Positions 1 to 8,144 of a stretch of DNA of 63,083 bases are shown here, in pieces (the first letter of the stretch is position 1; the number at the start of each line of letters is the position of its first letter). Origin of the DNA: an uncultured Gemmiger sp. Its GTDB lineage: Bacteria > Bacillota > Clostridia > Oscillospirales > Ruminococcaceae. The notes beneath the pieces are model-generated. The model made no database searches. It was not told the DNA's origin and was given only the letters and a program-made list of their open reading frames with translations. The DNA lies in contig CALXBE010000011.1 of NCBI GenBank assembly GCA_944386495.1, forward strand, positions 1 to 63,083, written 5' to 3'. The position numbers and the translations under genes are program-made.

Positions 1-153
1 TCTCAGATACGCATACGCTATGCGTCCTTCAATTACTTGAGTTTGGAATTGTTTTAAGTCTTTTTCCAAGACTAAAAAGGGTTCCGTTCAAGTTTTGATA
101 TTGTTCAATTTTCAAGGTCCTGCGTGGCTGTCCTTTCGTGTGACAGCTTTTCC
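1..153 (-). other. rRNA operon leader region (transcribed leftward)
   Basis: Read on the minus strand, this stretch follows two consensus promoters. It contains CTTGAAAATTGAACA (102-116), which resembles the CTTTGAAAACTGAACA-type leader element found ahead of Firmicute 16S or 23S genes. No mature rRNA sequence is visible, so the rRNA gene must begin left of base 1. The assignment is inferred from promoter strength and the leader motif. Confidence 0.65.
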
Positions 154-276
154 ATTATATCTCATCAAGTTCTGTTTGTCAAGAACTTTTTTGAGATTTT
201 TTGGAGCTTTTCATTTCGCAGCGGTCTCTCTCGGAGACAGCTTTAATATATTACCACCGGATATATGGGTTGTCAA
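154..276 (-). promoter_or_regulatory. Tandem rRNA-type promoters P1 and P2
   Basis: There are two near-perfect sigma-A promoters on the minus strand. P1 has TTGACA at 271-276, a 17-bp spacer and TAATAT at 248-253. P2 has TTGACA at 177-182, a 17-bp spacer and TATAAT at 154-159, a full consensus match. The 94-bp tandem spacing followed by a boxA-like leader is typical of Firmicute rrn operons. Confidence 0.8.
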
Positions 277-310
277 TCCCCTTTTTAAACTTTTTTGATT
301 TTTCTTGTGG

Positions 311-345
311 AAAACCCGCCGGCTCCTGAGAACCGGCGGGTTTTT
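311..345 (-). terminator. Terminator after galT
   Basis: The hairpin CCCGCCGG (315-322) pairs with CCGGCGGG (333-340), flanked by AAAA and TTTTT so that it can act in both directions. It lies 30 bases past the galT stop and separates the galactose operon from the rRNA promoters. Confidence 0.85.
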
Positions 346-374
346 ACTATACTTTATATAATAAGTAAGAAGGT

Positions 375-1874
375 TCAACTCAGGCTGGACAGAAACCGGA
401 GGAAGGCTGCGTGGCCTTCCGCATCCCGTTTGAACACACCTGCATGCTCCAGCACCCGGGCGAAAACCTTTCCGGTCTCCTCCTGGACCACCGGCCATGC
501 TTCACCGGGAGCGAAGGGTCCATGGTTTGCCAGAATCTCCTTGGCCCAGTCTGCGTGTTTTGCAGTCCGTTCATCCTGGGTAAGATCTTTTCCTTCCTCC
601 AGCATCTGGGCTACCAGGTTCAGCTCCTCCTTCAGGCGGGCGGGCAGAACCGCACGGCCCATGACCTCGATGAGGCCGATGTTCTCCTTCTTAATATGAT
701 GGAGCTCATCGTGGGGGTGGAATACGCCCAGGGGATATTCCTGGGTGGTGATGTTGTTCCGAAGGACCAGGTCCATCTCATAATCCTCCCCACGGCGGCG
801 GGCAATGGGGGTGATGGTGTTGTGGGGCACACCCTCTGTCTCGGCAAACACAAAGACAGATTCATCGGTGTAACCGCGCCAGGCATTGAGAACCTTTTCT
901 GCCAGTTCCCCGATCCGCTTGGGGTCAGGTCCGGTGACACGAAGCACCGACATGGGCCACTTGACGATTCCGGTCTTCAAGTCCTCGTAACCGGGAATGG
1001 TCACTTCTTCCTCCACCGGGGCTGCCTCCATGGGGAAGAGGCACCGTCCGCCCTGGAAATGCTCATGGGCCAGGATGGAGCCGCCCACAATGGGCAGGTC
1101 TGCGTTAGAGCCCACAAAGTAATGGGGGAACCGGGTGACAATATCCAGCAGCTTGTCAAAGCAGCTCCGGTCAATCTTCATGGGGACATGGGCTGCGTTG
1201 AACACAATGCAGTGTTCATTGTAGTACACATAGGGGGAATACTGGAACATCCAGTCCTCTCCGCAGACCGTCATAGGGATGACCCGGTGATTGGCCCGGG
1301 CGGGATGGTCCATCCGGCCTGCATAACCCTCGTTCTCCGCGCAGAGCTGGCACTTGGGGTAGGCGCTCTGGGGCATGGTCCGGGCCAGGGCAATGGCCTT
1401 GGGGTCCTTTTCCGGTTTGGACAGGTTGATGGTGATATCCAGCTCCCCGTATTCGGTGGCGGTGGTCCAGTGCAGATCCTTGGCAATCCGGTCCCGACGG
1501 ATATAGTTGGTATCCTGGGAGAACTGGTAGTACCAGTCGGTAGCCTTCCGGGGGGATTCCTGATACTTTTCCTGGAAGGCATGAATCACCTGAGCCGGGC
1601 GGGGGATGAGGACCGCCATCAAGGCTGTGTCCAGGATATCCCGCTGGGTGATGGATTCCCCGTCAATGACCCCACGGGCAGCGGCGTCATCCAGAAGGGT
1701 ATCCAGAATCTGAGGAAGGGCGGCTCCCTCCACCGGCAGGGCCGGTTCCAGGGAGTCCAGTTTCAGAACGGACAAAATCCCGTTTGTAGCCCAGATTTTT
1801 TCACAAGGCTCAATAAGCTGCTTTTCCAGTCCGTATTCCACCAGGCTGGCAATGGCCTGCTCCACCGTCATCAA
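375..1874 (-). CDS. galT: UTP-hexose-1-phosphate uridylyltransferase
   Basis: A 499-residue cytoplasmic Leloir enzyme that exchanges UMP between UDP-glucose and galactose-1-phosphate. Its length and sequence fit the Firmicute class of GalT rather than the shorter enterobacterial class. The conserved catalytic segment reads GGSILAHEHFQGGR, where the HEH replaces the HPH of the short class. Other recognisable blocks are FPHYFVGSNADLPIVGG and the N-terminal TDWYYQFSQDTNYIRRDRI. The first ATG follows AAGGAG with 9 bases between. It is the last gene of galM-galK-galT, with 3 bases between the galK stop and its start, and ends at a strong terminator. No galE is present in the window, so epimerisation of UDP-galactose must be encoded elsewhere. 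Confidence 0.95.
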   Translation of the reverse strand: MMTVEQAIASLVEYGLEKQLIEPCEKIWATNGILSVLKLDSLEPALPVEGAALPQILDTLLDDAAARGVIDGESITQRDILDTALMAVLIPRPAQVIHAFQEKYQESPRKATDWYYQFSQDTNYIRRDRIAKDLHWTTATEYGELDITINLSKPEKDPKAIALARTMPQSAYPKCQLCAENEGYAGRMDHPARANHRVIPMTVCGEDWMFQYSPYVYYNEHCIVFNAAHVPMKIDRSCFDKLLDIVTRFPHYFVGSNADLPIVGGSILAHEHFQGGRCLFPMEAAPVEEEVTIPGYEDLKTGIVKWPMSVLRVTGPDPKRIGELAEKVLNAWRGYTDESVFVFAETEGVPHNTITPIARRRGEDYEMDLVLRNNITTQEYPLGVFHPHDELHHIKKENIGLIEVMGRAVLPARLKEELNLVAQMLEEGKDLTQDERTAKHADWAKEILANHGPFAPGEAWPVVQEETGKVFARVLEHAGVFKRDAEGHAAFLRFLSSLS

Positions 1875-1877
1875 AAA

Positions 1878-3191
1878 TCACTCCTTCTCGCTGCTCATAA
1901 TCATGCAGCCGCCTTCGGGCCGCACAGAAACTGCGTGGCAAGTTCCCTGACCCAGCACGCTTTCCATGGCTTCCACAAAGTTCTTCTCCATATCCTGGGG
2001 AACGAAAGCCTGGATGGTGCCTGCAAAGCCGCCGCCGTGAACACGGACAGCGCCCCGGCCTGCCAGGGCCTTCTCGGCCAGAGCCAGGGAGAGGGTGACA
2101 GCCTGCTGATCCGGTGCAGAGACAGACCAGATGTTCTGGAGCAACTGGTCGGAGGAACGGCCGGAGGCGTTGACCAGGGCCAGGAACTCTTCCATCTTGC
2201 CCTGGGCCAGCACTTCGGCTTCCTCCTGGGCGCGGCGGTTCTCCTCAAAGAAGTGGAGTGCCCGGAGCACAGCCCGGTCACCGGTCTTGGCCCGGATGGC
2301 AGGGATGGCGGCCAGGAAATCCTCTTCCTTCACATCACGCAGCACTTCCTTCCCGAAGTGGGCAGCAACAGCTCCCATCTCCCGGGTGATTCCGGCATAG
2401 TCGTCGGTCAGGTCTGCATGGCAGGAACGGGTATCGATGATGTACAGCTGGTAACCGGAGCGGGCCAGGTCATAGTCCACCTTCCGAATCACCGGTTTGC
2501 CGGGGTCGTTGAAGTCGATGGCTACCACGCCGCCGATGGCGCTGGCTGCCTGATCCATCAGGCCGCAGGGCTTGCCAAAATAGTTCCGCTCTGCAAACTG
2601 GCCGATCTGAGCCAGCTTGACCGGGTCCAGAGCACCCTCACAGCAGAAGGTGTTGAAGATGTTCCCCAGCAGGATCTCGTAAGCGGCGGAAGAGGAAAGG
2701 CCGGAACCGCCGGGCACAGTGCTGCTGGCGTAGGCGCAGAAGCCCTTGGGGGCAAAGCCTGCATCGGCAATTCCCTTGGCAACGCCCCGGATGAGGGCGG
2801 CGGAGGTGTTTTTCTCCTCGGGATGAACTTCCAGGTCGTTCAGGTCAATGGTCAATTCCGGATAACCTTCGCTGACCACCTTGGCCACCTGGCCCTCGGT
2901 GGGGACCACGCAGGCCAGAATATCCATGTTTACGCTGCCGGCCAGAACGCAGCCGTGCTGATGGTCGGTATGGTTTCCGCCAATCTCGGTACGGCCGGGA
3001 CCGCTGAATACGGCGGCGCCGGTGCAGTCCACTCCGGGGAAGGCTTCCTCAAAGCCCCGGATCACATGACTTACCTTTTCCCGGGCAGCTTCCAGCTCCT
3101 CCTGGGTATCGTGGAACACATACAGCCGGCGCAGGCGGTCATCATATTTTCCCTGGTTTACGGCCTGCAAAAATTTTTCCATGTTCTGCAT
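1878..3191 (-). CDS. galK: Galactokinase
   Basis: A 437-residue GHMP-family kinase that phosphorylates alpha-D-galactose at C1 with ATP. The galactokinase signature is GRTEIGGNHTDHQHG near residue 68, a common Firmicute variant of the E-H-T-D motif. The ATP loop VPGGSGLSSSAAYE lies near residue 160 and the third GHMP motif is VHGGGFAGTIQAF near the C-terminus. An N-terminal extension of about 40 residues is usual in clostridial proteins of this family. The ATG follows GGGAGG with 8 bases between. It is the middle gene of galM-galK-galT, with 27 bases to galM. Confidence 0.95.
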   Translation of the reverse strand: MQNMEKFLQAVNQGKYDDRLRRLYVFHDTQEELEAAREKVSHVIRGFEEAFPGVDCTGAAVFSGPGRTEIGGNHTDHQHGCVLAGSVNMDILACVVPTEGQVAKVVSEGYPELTIDLNDLEVHPEEKNTSAALIRGVAKGIADAGFAPKGFCAYASSTVPGGSGLSSSAAYEILLGNIFNTFCCEGALDPVKLAQIGQFAERNYFGKPCGLMDQAASAIGGVVAIDFNDPGKPVIRKVDYDLARSGYQLYIIDTRSCHADLTDDYAGITREMGAVAAHFGKEVLRDVKEEDFLAAIPAIRAKTGDRAVLRALHFFEENRRAQEEAEVLAQGKMEEFLALVNASGRSSDQLLQNIWSVSAPDQQAVTLSLALAEKALAGRGAVRVHGGGFAGTIQAFVPQDMEKNFVEAMESVLGQGTCHAVSVRPEGGCMIMSSEKE

Positions 3192-3218
3192 TACATTTTC
3201 CTCCCGTTCTTTCGGTGC

Positions 3219-4229
3219 TCAGCCCTCACAGGCGAAGCAATATTGAATCTTATGCTTCCAGAGCTTCCCCTCAGGCAGATAGATGGAGGGGAACTGGGGA
3301 TGGTTGGGGGCGTCCGGAATAAACTGTGCTTCCAGGGCCGCTCCGCTCCGGCGGACCGGTTCCAGGAAGTTGCCGGTGTAGAGATGGATTCCCGGCAGGG
3401 TGGCATTTACCTTAAGGCTCAGACCGCTGACCGGGCTTTCCAGGCAGCAGACCGGGCGAAGCCCCTCCCCTTCCACCAGGAAGGTATGGTCAAAGCCGCT
3501 GCCCGCTGCCAGCTGGGAATCTTCCAGGTCCCACCGCTCCTTAAGAGGAGTGGGCCGGGCAAAATCAAAGGGAGTATTCTGGGTGTGGATAAACTTTCCG
3601 GTGGGGATGCAGTCGGGGCGAATTTCCACAAACTGCCGGGCAGGGGTGGAGAAAAGGTGGTCTCCCACGGACAGGCTTTCCTCCCCTTCCAGATTCCAAT
3701 ATCCATGGTGGGTCAGGGAAAGGATGGTGTCCGCCTGGGCGGTTCCCTCCAGTTCCAGATTGAGGGCGCCGTCCTGGTCAAACCGGTACCGGACGGTCAC
3801 ATCCAGGGCTCCGGGGTAGCCTTCCTCCCCGTCCCGGGCCTGGCAGGTGAGCTGTACCCCGTCGGGGAGCAGCTCCACATTCCAGACCTTCCGGTCAAAG
3901 CCCTGGTTTCCTCCATGAAGATGATTTTCTCCCTGGTTGCAGGTGACCTGATATTCCTTTCCGTTCAGGGTTAACCGGCCTCCGGCGATCCGTCCGGCGC
4001 ACCGGCCCACAATGGCTCCCAGATAGCAGGTGCCGTCCTGATATTCTTCCAGTGTTTCGTATCCTTTGCAAACCTGGACCGGGCCATTCTTGCCCGGCAC
4101 CCAGACCGCCCGCAGGATCGCCCCGTAGCTCAGGACCTCTGCAGTGATCCCGGATTCATGCTCCATCCGGACACACACTACCGCTTCCCCGCTTCGGGTA
4201 GTTCCAAATGGTTTCGTGGTAATTTTCAT
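3219..4229 (-). CDS. galM: Aldose 1-epimerase (mutarotase)
   Basis: A 336-residue protein of the galactose mutarotase fold that interconverts beta- and alpha-galactose, supplying galactokinase with its substrate. Visible blocks are GAILRAVWVPG, GRCAGRIAGGRLTLNGKEYQ, NHLHGGNQGFDRKVW (catalytic His), SLTHHGYWNL (second His), and ETCYLG- and AALEAQFIPDAPN-like segments with the C-terminal acidic region. The frame opens 12 codons upstream, but the ATG at 4229 begins the family-typical MKITTKPFG and has an AAGGAAAGGA ribosome site, so this start is preferred. First gene of galM-galK-galT. Confidence 0.93.
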   Translation of the reverse strand: MKITTKPFGTTRSGEAVVCVRMEHESGITAEVLSYGAILRAVWVPGKNGPVQVCKGYETLEEYQDGTCYLGAIVGRCAGRIAGGRLTLNGKEYQVTCNQGENHLHGGNQGFDRKVWNVELLPDGVQLTCQARDGEEGYPGALDVTVRYRFDQDGALNLELEGTAQADTILSLTHHGYWNLEGEESLSVGDHLFSTPARQFVEIRPDCIPTGKFIHTQNTPFDFARPTPLKERWDLEDSQLAAGSGFDHTFLVEGEGLRPVCCLESPVSGLSLKVNATLPGIHLYTGNFLEPVRRSGAALEAQFIPDAPNHPQFPSIYLPEGKLWKHKIQYCFACEG

Positions 4230-4281
4230 ACAACAAAAGTCCTTTCCTTGCCGTATTTTTTCCAAGGGCTTGGTTTGTTTA

Positions 4282-4310
4282 ATTATACCAAATTATTTTT
4301 ATCATTCCAA
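4282..4310 (-). promoter_or_regulatory. Promoter of galM-galK-galT
   Basis: TTGGAA at 4305-4310, a 17-bp spacer and TATAAT at 4282-4287 on the minus strand. ATCATT (4301-4306) and AATGAT (4325-4330) form an inverted pair around the -35 and could be an operator, but this is weak. The promoter would let gal enzyme synthesis be controlled separately from the sensor genes just upstream. Confidence 0.6.
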
Positions 4311-4364
4311 CAATATTTTGAAAAAATGATACAAAACTCCATGGAATGGGCGATTTGTTCAATC

Positions 4365-5435
4365 TCAGCCTGCCGGGGACTGTTCTGCCTGGAGTTCCCG
4401 CAGGGTCACCCGCCGGTAGGGAAGCCAGATATACTTGCCGTCGGCAAGGGTAAGGTCGCTCTGGGCAGGGTCCTGACCGCTTTCCAGAAGCAGGGCCAGT
4501 TCCAGCATGTTTTCCGCAATTCCCTGGGCATCATTAAGGACGGTACCGTAGAGCAGCCCCTCCTCCACCGCTTTCAGGGCGGGGTCGGTGGCATCCACCC
4601 CCACGATCACCGGCATATCCTCCGGGGGAATATCCAGGCTCTGGTAAGCGTCAATGGCGCCCAGGGCCATGTCGTCATTGTTGGAGATGACCGCCTCAAT
4701 GGAATCTCCCAGGGTGTTGACCCAGTCCGACATCCGGGCAGCCGCCTGGCTCCGGTCCCAGTTGGCGGTGTCCCCCGCCAGCCGTTCCACCGACACCCCT
4801 GCGCCGGTCAGGGTCTGGACCGCATACTCAGTGCGGAGCATGGCATCCTGATGGCCGGGTTCCCCCTCCAGCATAACATACTGAAGAATTCCGTCCCCGT
4901 TTTTATCCATGGAGGGATTGGCGTTGAGCCACCGGTCCAGCAGGATCTGTCCCTGAATCACCCCGGATTCCTCCGCCTTGGCCCCCACATAGTAGACCTG
5001 CTCCCACCGGGAAAGGTCCTCCGCCACCGGTTCCCGGTTAAAGAAGATAAGGGGGATTTCCGCCTCCTTGGCTTTATCAATAATCTGAGCGGCACTGGTC
5101 CGGTCCACAATATTCACGCAGAGAACATCATAATCCAGGGCGATAAGCCGGTCGATTTGTTCTGTCTGGGTAATCTGGGAACCCCGGCCGTCCACAATAT
5201 TCAGGTTGATTTTGATTCCGTCCGCTGCTTCCCGGGCCTGAACCAGCCGTTCCAGATCCTGGACGATGGCATCGATGAAGGTATCGGTCTGAAGATAGAC
5301 CGCCACCCCCACCCGCAGGGTTTTGGTTTCTGTCTGCCCGGACTGCCCGCAGCCCACCAGGAGCGCCGCAGCCAGCAGGAGGCAGAGCCCTTTACTGAAA
5401 TACCGGATACAGCAGTTTTTCATGGTTCTGATCAT
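4365..5435 (-). CDS. Galactose/glucose-binding lipoprotein, MglB paralogue
   Basis: A 356-residue type I sugar-binding protein with a lipobox (LLVGC) at the end of its signal sequence, so it should sit on the outer face of the membrane. It aligns by eye with E. coli MglB and keeps every sugar contact I can place: D and F in QTDTF, N in FFNREP, H, D and R in GHQDAMLRT, W in DTANWD, N in NNDDMALGA and D in GVDAT. The calcium loop is DKNGDGILQ. The ATG follows GGAGGG and overlaps the preceding gene by 44 bases. It is encoded with a sensor kinase rather than next to the permease genes, so it may present galactose to the sensor, feed the MglAC permease, or both. Confidence 0.85.
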   Translation of the reverse strand: MIRTMKNCCIRYFSKGLCLLLAAALLVGCGQSGQTETKTLRVGVAVYLQTDTFIDAIVQDLERLVQAREAADGIKINLNIVDGRGSQITQTEQIDRLIALDYDVLCVNIVDRTSAAQIIDKAKEAEIPLIFFNREPVAEDLSRWEQVYYVGAKAEESGVIQGQILLDRWLNANPSMDKNGDGILQYVMLEGEPGHQDAMLRTEYAVQTLTGAGVSVERLAGDTANWDRSQAAARMSDWVNTLGDSIEAVISNNDDMALGAIDAYQSLDIPPEDMPVIVGVDATDPALKAVEEGLLYGTVLNDAQGIAENMLELALLLESGQDPAQSDLTLADGKYIWLPYRRVTLRELQAEQSPAG

Positions 5436-6318
5436 AGGTTTCTCCCTCCTGCACCAAAGTCACCGGCAGGATTTTGTCCTCTGCCGATTGGTCACGGGCG
5501 GCAGCCACCGCCTGGGTCACCGCCAGATACCCGGAAGCATAGTCGCTCCAGGCAGCCAGGGCCTTGATCCCCCCTACTTCCAGTTGAGCCACCGATCGGT
5601 CGGACACTCCCGCCCCATAAACCAGGGGCGGGTCCTCCATCTGGGAAGCCAGGACCGCAGCCCGTTCCAGAGTCGCCGGTTCAAAGCAGATCACTCCGTC
5701 TGCCTGTTCCATCTGGGAGGCTGTAATTTCAGAGCAGACCTCCGGGGCAAAACCTGCCTGTTCCAGGGCTTCCCGGGTGCTCTCCAGCCGCCGGGAAGGT
5801 CCCTGACAGCCGGGATGGGATTCCACCAGAAGGAATTTCTTCCCCGGGCTGCAATCCTCAATCACCTGTCCGGCCAGCAGGGTTCCCACCTCTTCATTGG
5901 AGGGGCCCACAAAGGCCTGGGCATTTTCCAGGGGGGATTCCAGGGTAATCACCGGAAGTTCCTTCCACTGGGAAAGAAGTTCATCCAGTCCCTGGCAGTC
6001 TGCCGGGACCACCACCGCTGCATCCACATCCATCTGAGCCTGACTGCGAAGAAGCTGGATCTGCTCTTCTCCGTTGTTTTCCTCCTCCAGAGCCAGAAAT
6101 CGAAGTTCGGCGTTCAAATCCTCGGCAGCCTGTTCCATTCCCTGACGGACCACGCTCCAGGCACTTGTTCCCGACTGGCGCATCAGGATGGAAATTTCCA
6201 CCCGTCTGGGTGCGGGAGGGGTCAGGAGGGATTCCGGCGCCGCCAGACTTACCACCATGGCGGCCGCCAGCAGAATCAGAACGATCATCTGCCAAAGCTG
6301 GTATCCCGTTCTTTTCAT
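5392..6318 (-). CDS. Membrane-anchored periplasmic-binding-fold sensor protein
   Basis: A 308-residue protein with an N-terminal hydrophobic segment (residues 8-28) but no lipobox cysteine. A type I periplasmic-binding (Peripla_BP_4/LacI-like) domain follows: ISILMRQSGTSAWSVVRQGM, DAAVVVPADCQGL, PVITLESPLENAQAFVGPS and ADGVICFEPATLERAAVL. It lacks the galactose contact residues of MglB. Its start overlaps the stop of the YesM-type kinase gene by 4 bases (ATGA), implying coupled translation. Binding-fold proteins encoded beside LytS/YesM-type kinases, such as XylFII in clostridia, act as extracytoplasmic co-sensors, and I infer the same role here. Confidence 0.75.
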   Translation of the reverse strand: MKRTGYQLWQMIVLILLAAAMVVSLAAPESLLTPPAPRRVEISILMRQSGTSAWSVVRQGMEQAAEDLNAELRFLALEEENNGEEQIQLLRSQAQMDVDAAVVVPADCQGLDELLSQWKELPVITLESPLENAQAFVGPSNEEVGTLLAGQVIEDCSPGKKFLLVESHPGCQGPSRRLESTREALEQAGFAPEVCSEITASQMEQADGVICFEPATLERAAVLASQMEDPPLVYGAGVSDRSVAQLEVGGIKALAAWSDYASGYLAVTQAVAAARDQSAEDKILPVTLVQEGETYDQNHEKLLYPVFQ

Positions 6319-8141
6319 CTGGCTTCCTCCTTCCCTGGATTTTCCTCGGGGCTTGTTACCACCGGCAGATGAATCCGGACGGTGGTTCCCTCGTCCGGCT
6401 CACTGTAAAATTCCAGTCCGTACTGGTTGCCGTAGGTCAACTGAATCCGCCGATGCACATTCTGCACCCCGATGCCGGAGCCCTTGCCCTGGGCAGGACG
6501 GTTTTCATCCAGCAGGCTGGCCAGCACTTCCGGGGTCATTCCCAGGCCGTTATCCTCCACATCAATATACAGGTCCTCCCCTTCCCGCCATACCCGGACG
6601 GTGATTTGACCGTCATCGTCCTCGGCGGCCATGCCATGGTAGATGGCGTTTTCCAGGAGAGGCTGGATAATCAGTTTCAGGCAGTAAAGGCCCTCCACCG
6701 GGGTGTCCTTCTGGATATTGAAGGCGAACTTGTTCTTATACCGAATCTGTTGGATGGTCATGTAATATCCTGCATGGTTCAGCTCACTTTCCAGGGAAAT
6801 CACCCGCTTGCCCCGGCTGAGAGAGATACGGAAAAGCCGGCCCAGAGCGGTGACCATCCGGATGGAATCCTCATACCTTCCGCTTTCAGTAAGCCAAATC
6901 ACAGAGTCCAGGGTATTGTAGAGGAAGTGAGGATTGATCTGGGACTGGAGCACTTCCAGCTCGCTCCGGCGCTTATCCTCCTCCTGCTGGATCACATCGT
7001 TCATCAGATGGCGCATGGTGGAGACCATGGACCGGATGGAGTGTCCCAGCTGCTGCACCTCATAGCAGCCTGCCTCCGGCACCTGGGGCATTTCCCCACC
7101 CCGGCCGGTCTGGCGGACCGCCTGTTCCAGCTGTCGGATCGGTTGGGTGATATGGGCGGAAAGCCGTCCGTTTACAAAAATCATTAGGAAGATGGAAAAC
7201 AGCAGCACCGACACCACAAAGAGCATAAGCTGGGCGGTGCTCATGGCCAGTCCCTGGACAGGGACCACTCCCACCAGCTTCCAGCCGGTATAGCCCACGG
7301 TTTTTACCGTCACCTGCCGCCGGGTCCCCTGGAAGGTCTCCCAATGGGTGCCGTCGGAAAGCTGGGCGGCAGCCTTGTTGTTCTCCTGCAAAAGCCCTGC
7401 ATAGAGAAGCTGCTGCCGGGGATGGTAAATCAGTTCTCCGTCCGCATCCACAACATAAAGGTATCCATCCGTTCCCAGGTCGGTGCTGCGGCAGATTTGT
7501 TCCACCCCGGAAAAGCTCATATCCACCAGCAGTACACCGCTCTCGCTGGCGCCGCCCCGGGTCAGCTCCACCTGACGGCTGAGGGAGATGACCCAATGAT
7601 AACTCCCGTCTGTGGACTGAAACAGGTTCTGGACATGAGGGGTGGAAAAATGGATGTTCTCAATCTGAGCCAGGGCCGCAGTAAACCAGCTCTGCTCCGA
7701 GGGATTCACCCCTTCCTTCATAATGGCGAGAGGGGTGGCTCCCACCAGGGCTCCCCGGGAATCAAACACTGCAATGGAAACCATGGAATCCCGGTTTTCC
7801 TCGTACAGCAAGGCCAGCTTTTCCTCGGAGAGTCCATCGGTCAGGTCCTCATTTTTCAAAAGCCGATAATAGACCGTATCCGAGATTCGCATCATCCGGC
7901 GGAGGTAGCTGTCCAGGGAAAGGTTGACCTGGTTCAGCACCTGTTGGCTGGCCTGGGCCTGGACTTTTTCGTTTACTGTGGAGTACCGCAGGGTGAGGGA
8001 CAGGCCGATGAACAGCACCCCCACCACAGCCACCGCCGTAAAGGTGAGCGAGATGACCCGCTGGATACTCATTTTTTCGTAGGAGCGGGTAAACTTACCC
8101 ACCAAAGCCCGCAGGAGCATAGGCTTTTTTCCTTGGTCCAT
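6315..8141 (-). CDS. yesM: YesM-family sensor histidine kinase
   Basis: A 608-residue membrane kinase. In order it has transmembrane helix 1 (about residues 28-52), an extracytoplasmic Cache-like domain, transmembrane helix 2 (about 295-325), a HAMP linker, the His_kinase (LytS/YesM) domain with phospho-acceptor H405 in QINPHFLYNTLD, and a HATPase domain with LLENAIYHG, VEDNGLGM and GSGIGVQNVHRR. It lies 3 bases after yesN and overlaps the next gene by 4 bases. Its expected partner is the adjacent YesN regulator. The flanking mgl and gal genes suggest galactose as the signal, sensed directly or through the binding proteins. Confidence 0.92.
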   Translation of the reverse strand: MDQGKKPMLLRALVGKFTRSYEKMSIQRVISLTFTAVAVVGVLFIGLSLTLRYSTVNEKVQAQASQQVLNQVNLSLDSYLRRMMRISDTVYYRLLKNEDLTDGLSEEKLALLYEENRDSMVSIAVFDSRGALVGATPLAIMKEGVNPSEQSWFTAALAQIENIHFSTPHVQNLFQSTDGSYHWVISLSRQVELTRGGASESGVLLVDMSFSGVEQICRSTDLGTDGYLYVVDADGELIYHPRQQLLYAGLLQENNKAAAQLSDGTHWETFQGTRRQVTVKTVGYTGWKLVGVVPVQGLAMSTAQLMLFVVSVLLFSIFLMIFVNGRLSAHITQPIRQLEQAVRQTGRGGEMPQVPEAGCYEVQQLGHSIRSMVSTMRHLMNDVIQQEEDKRRSELEVLQSQINPHFLYNTLDSVIWLTESGRYEDSIRMVTALGRLFRISLSRGKRVISLESELNHAGYYMTIQQIRYKNKFAFNIQKDTPVEGLYCLKLIIQPLLENAIYHGMAAEDDDGQITVRVWREGEDLYIDVEDNGLGMTPEVLASLLDENRPAQGKGSGIGVQNVHRRIQLTYGNQYGLEFYSEPDEGTTVRIHLPVVTSPEENPGKEEAR

Positions 8142-8144
8142 CTT

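Noticed and set aside
411-3974. A very long plus-strand open frame (over 1,100 codons) opposite galT, galK and galM
   Set aside because: It is antisense to three clear genes, has no ribosome site, is rich in Gly/His/Gln/Pro from reversed GC-rich codons and matches no family. Similar mirror frames occur opposite pflB, treP, putP and others and arise from the codon bias.
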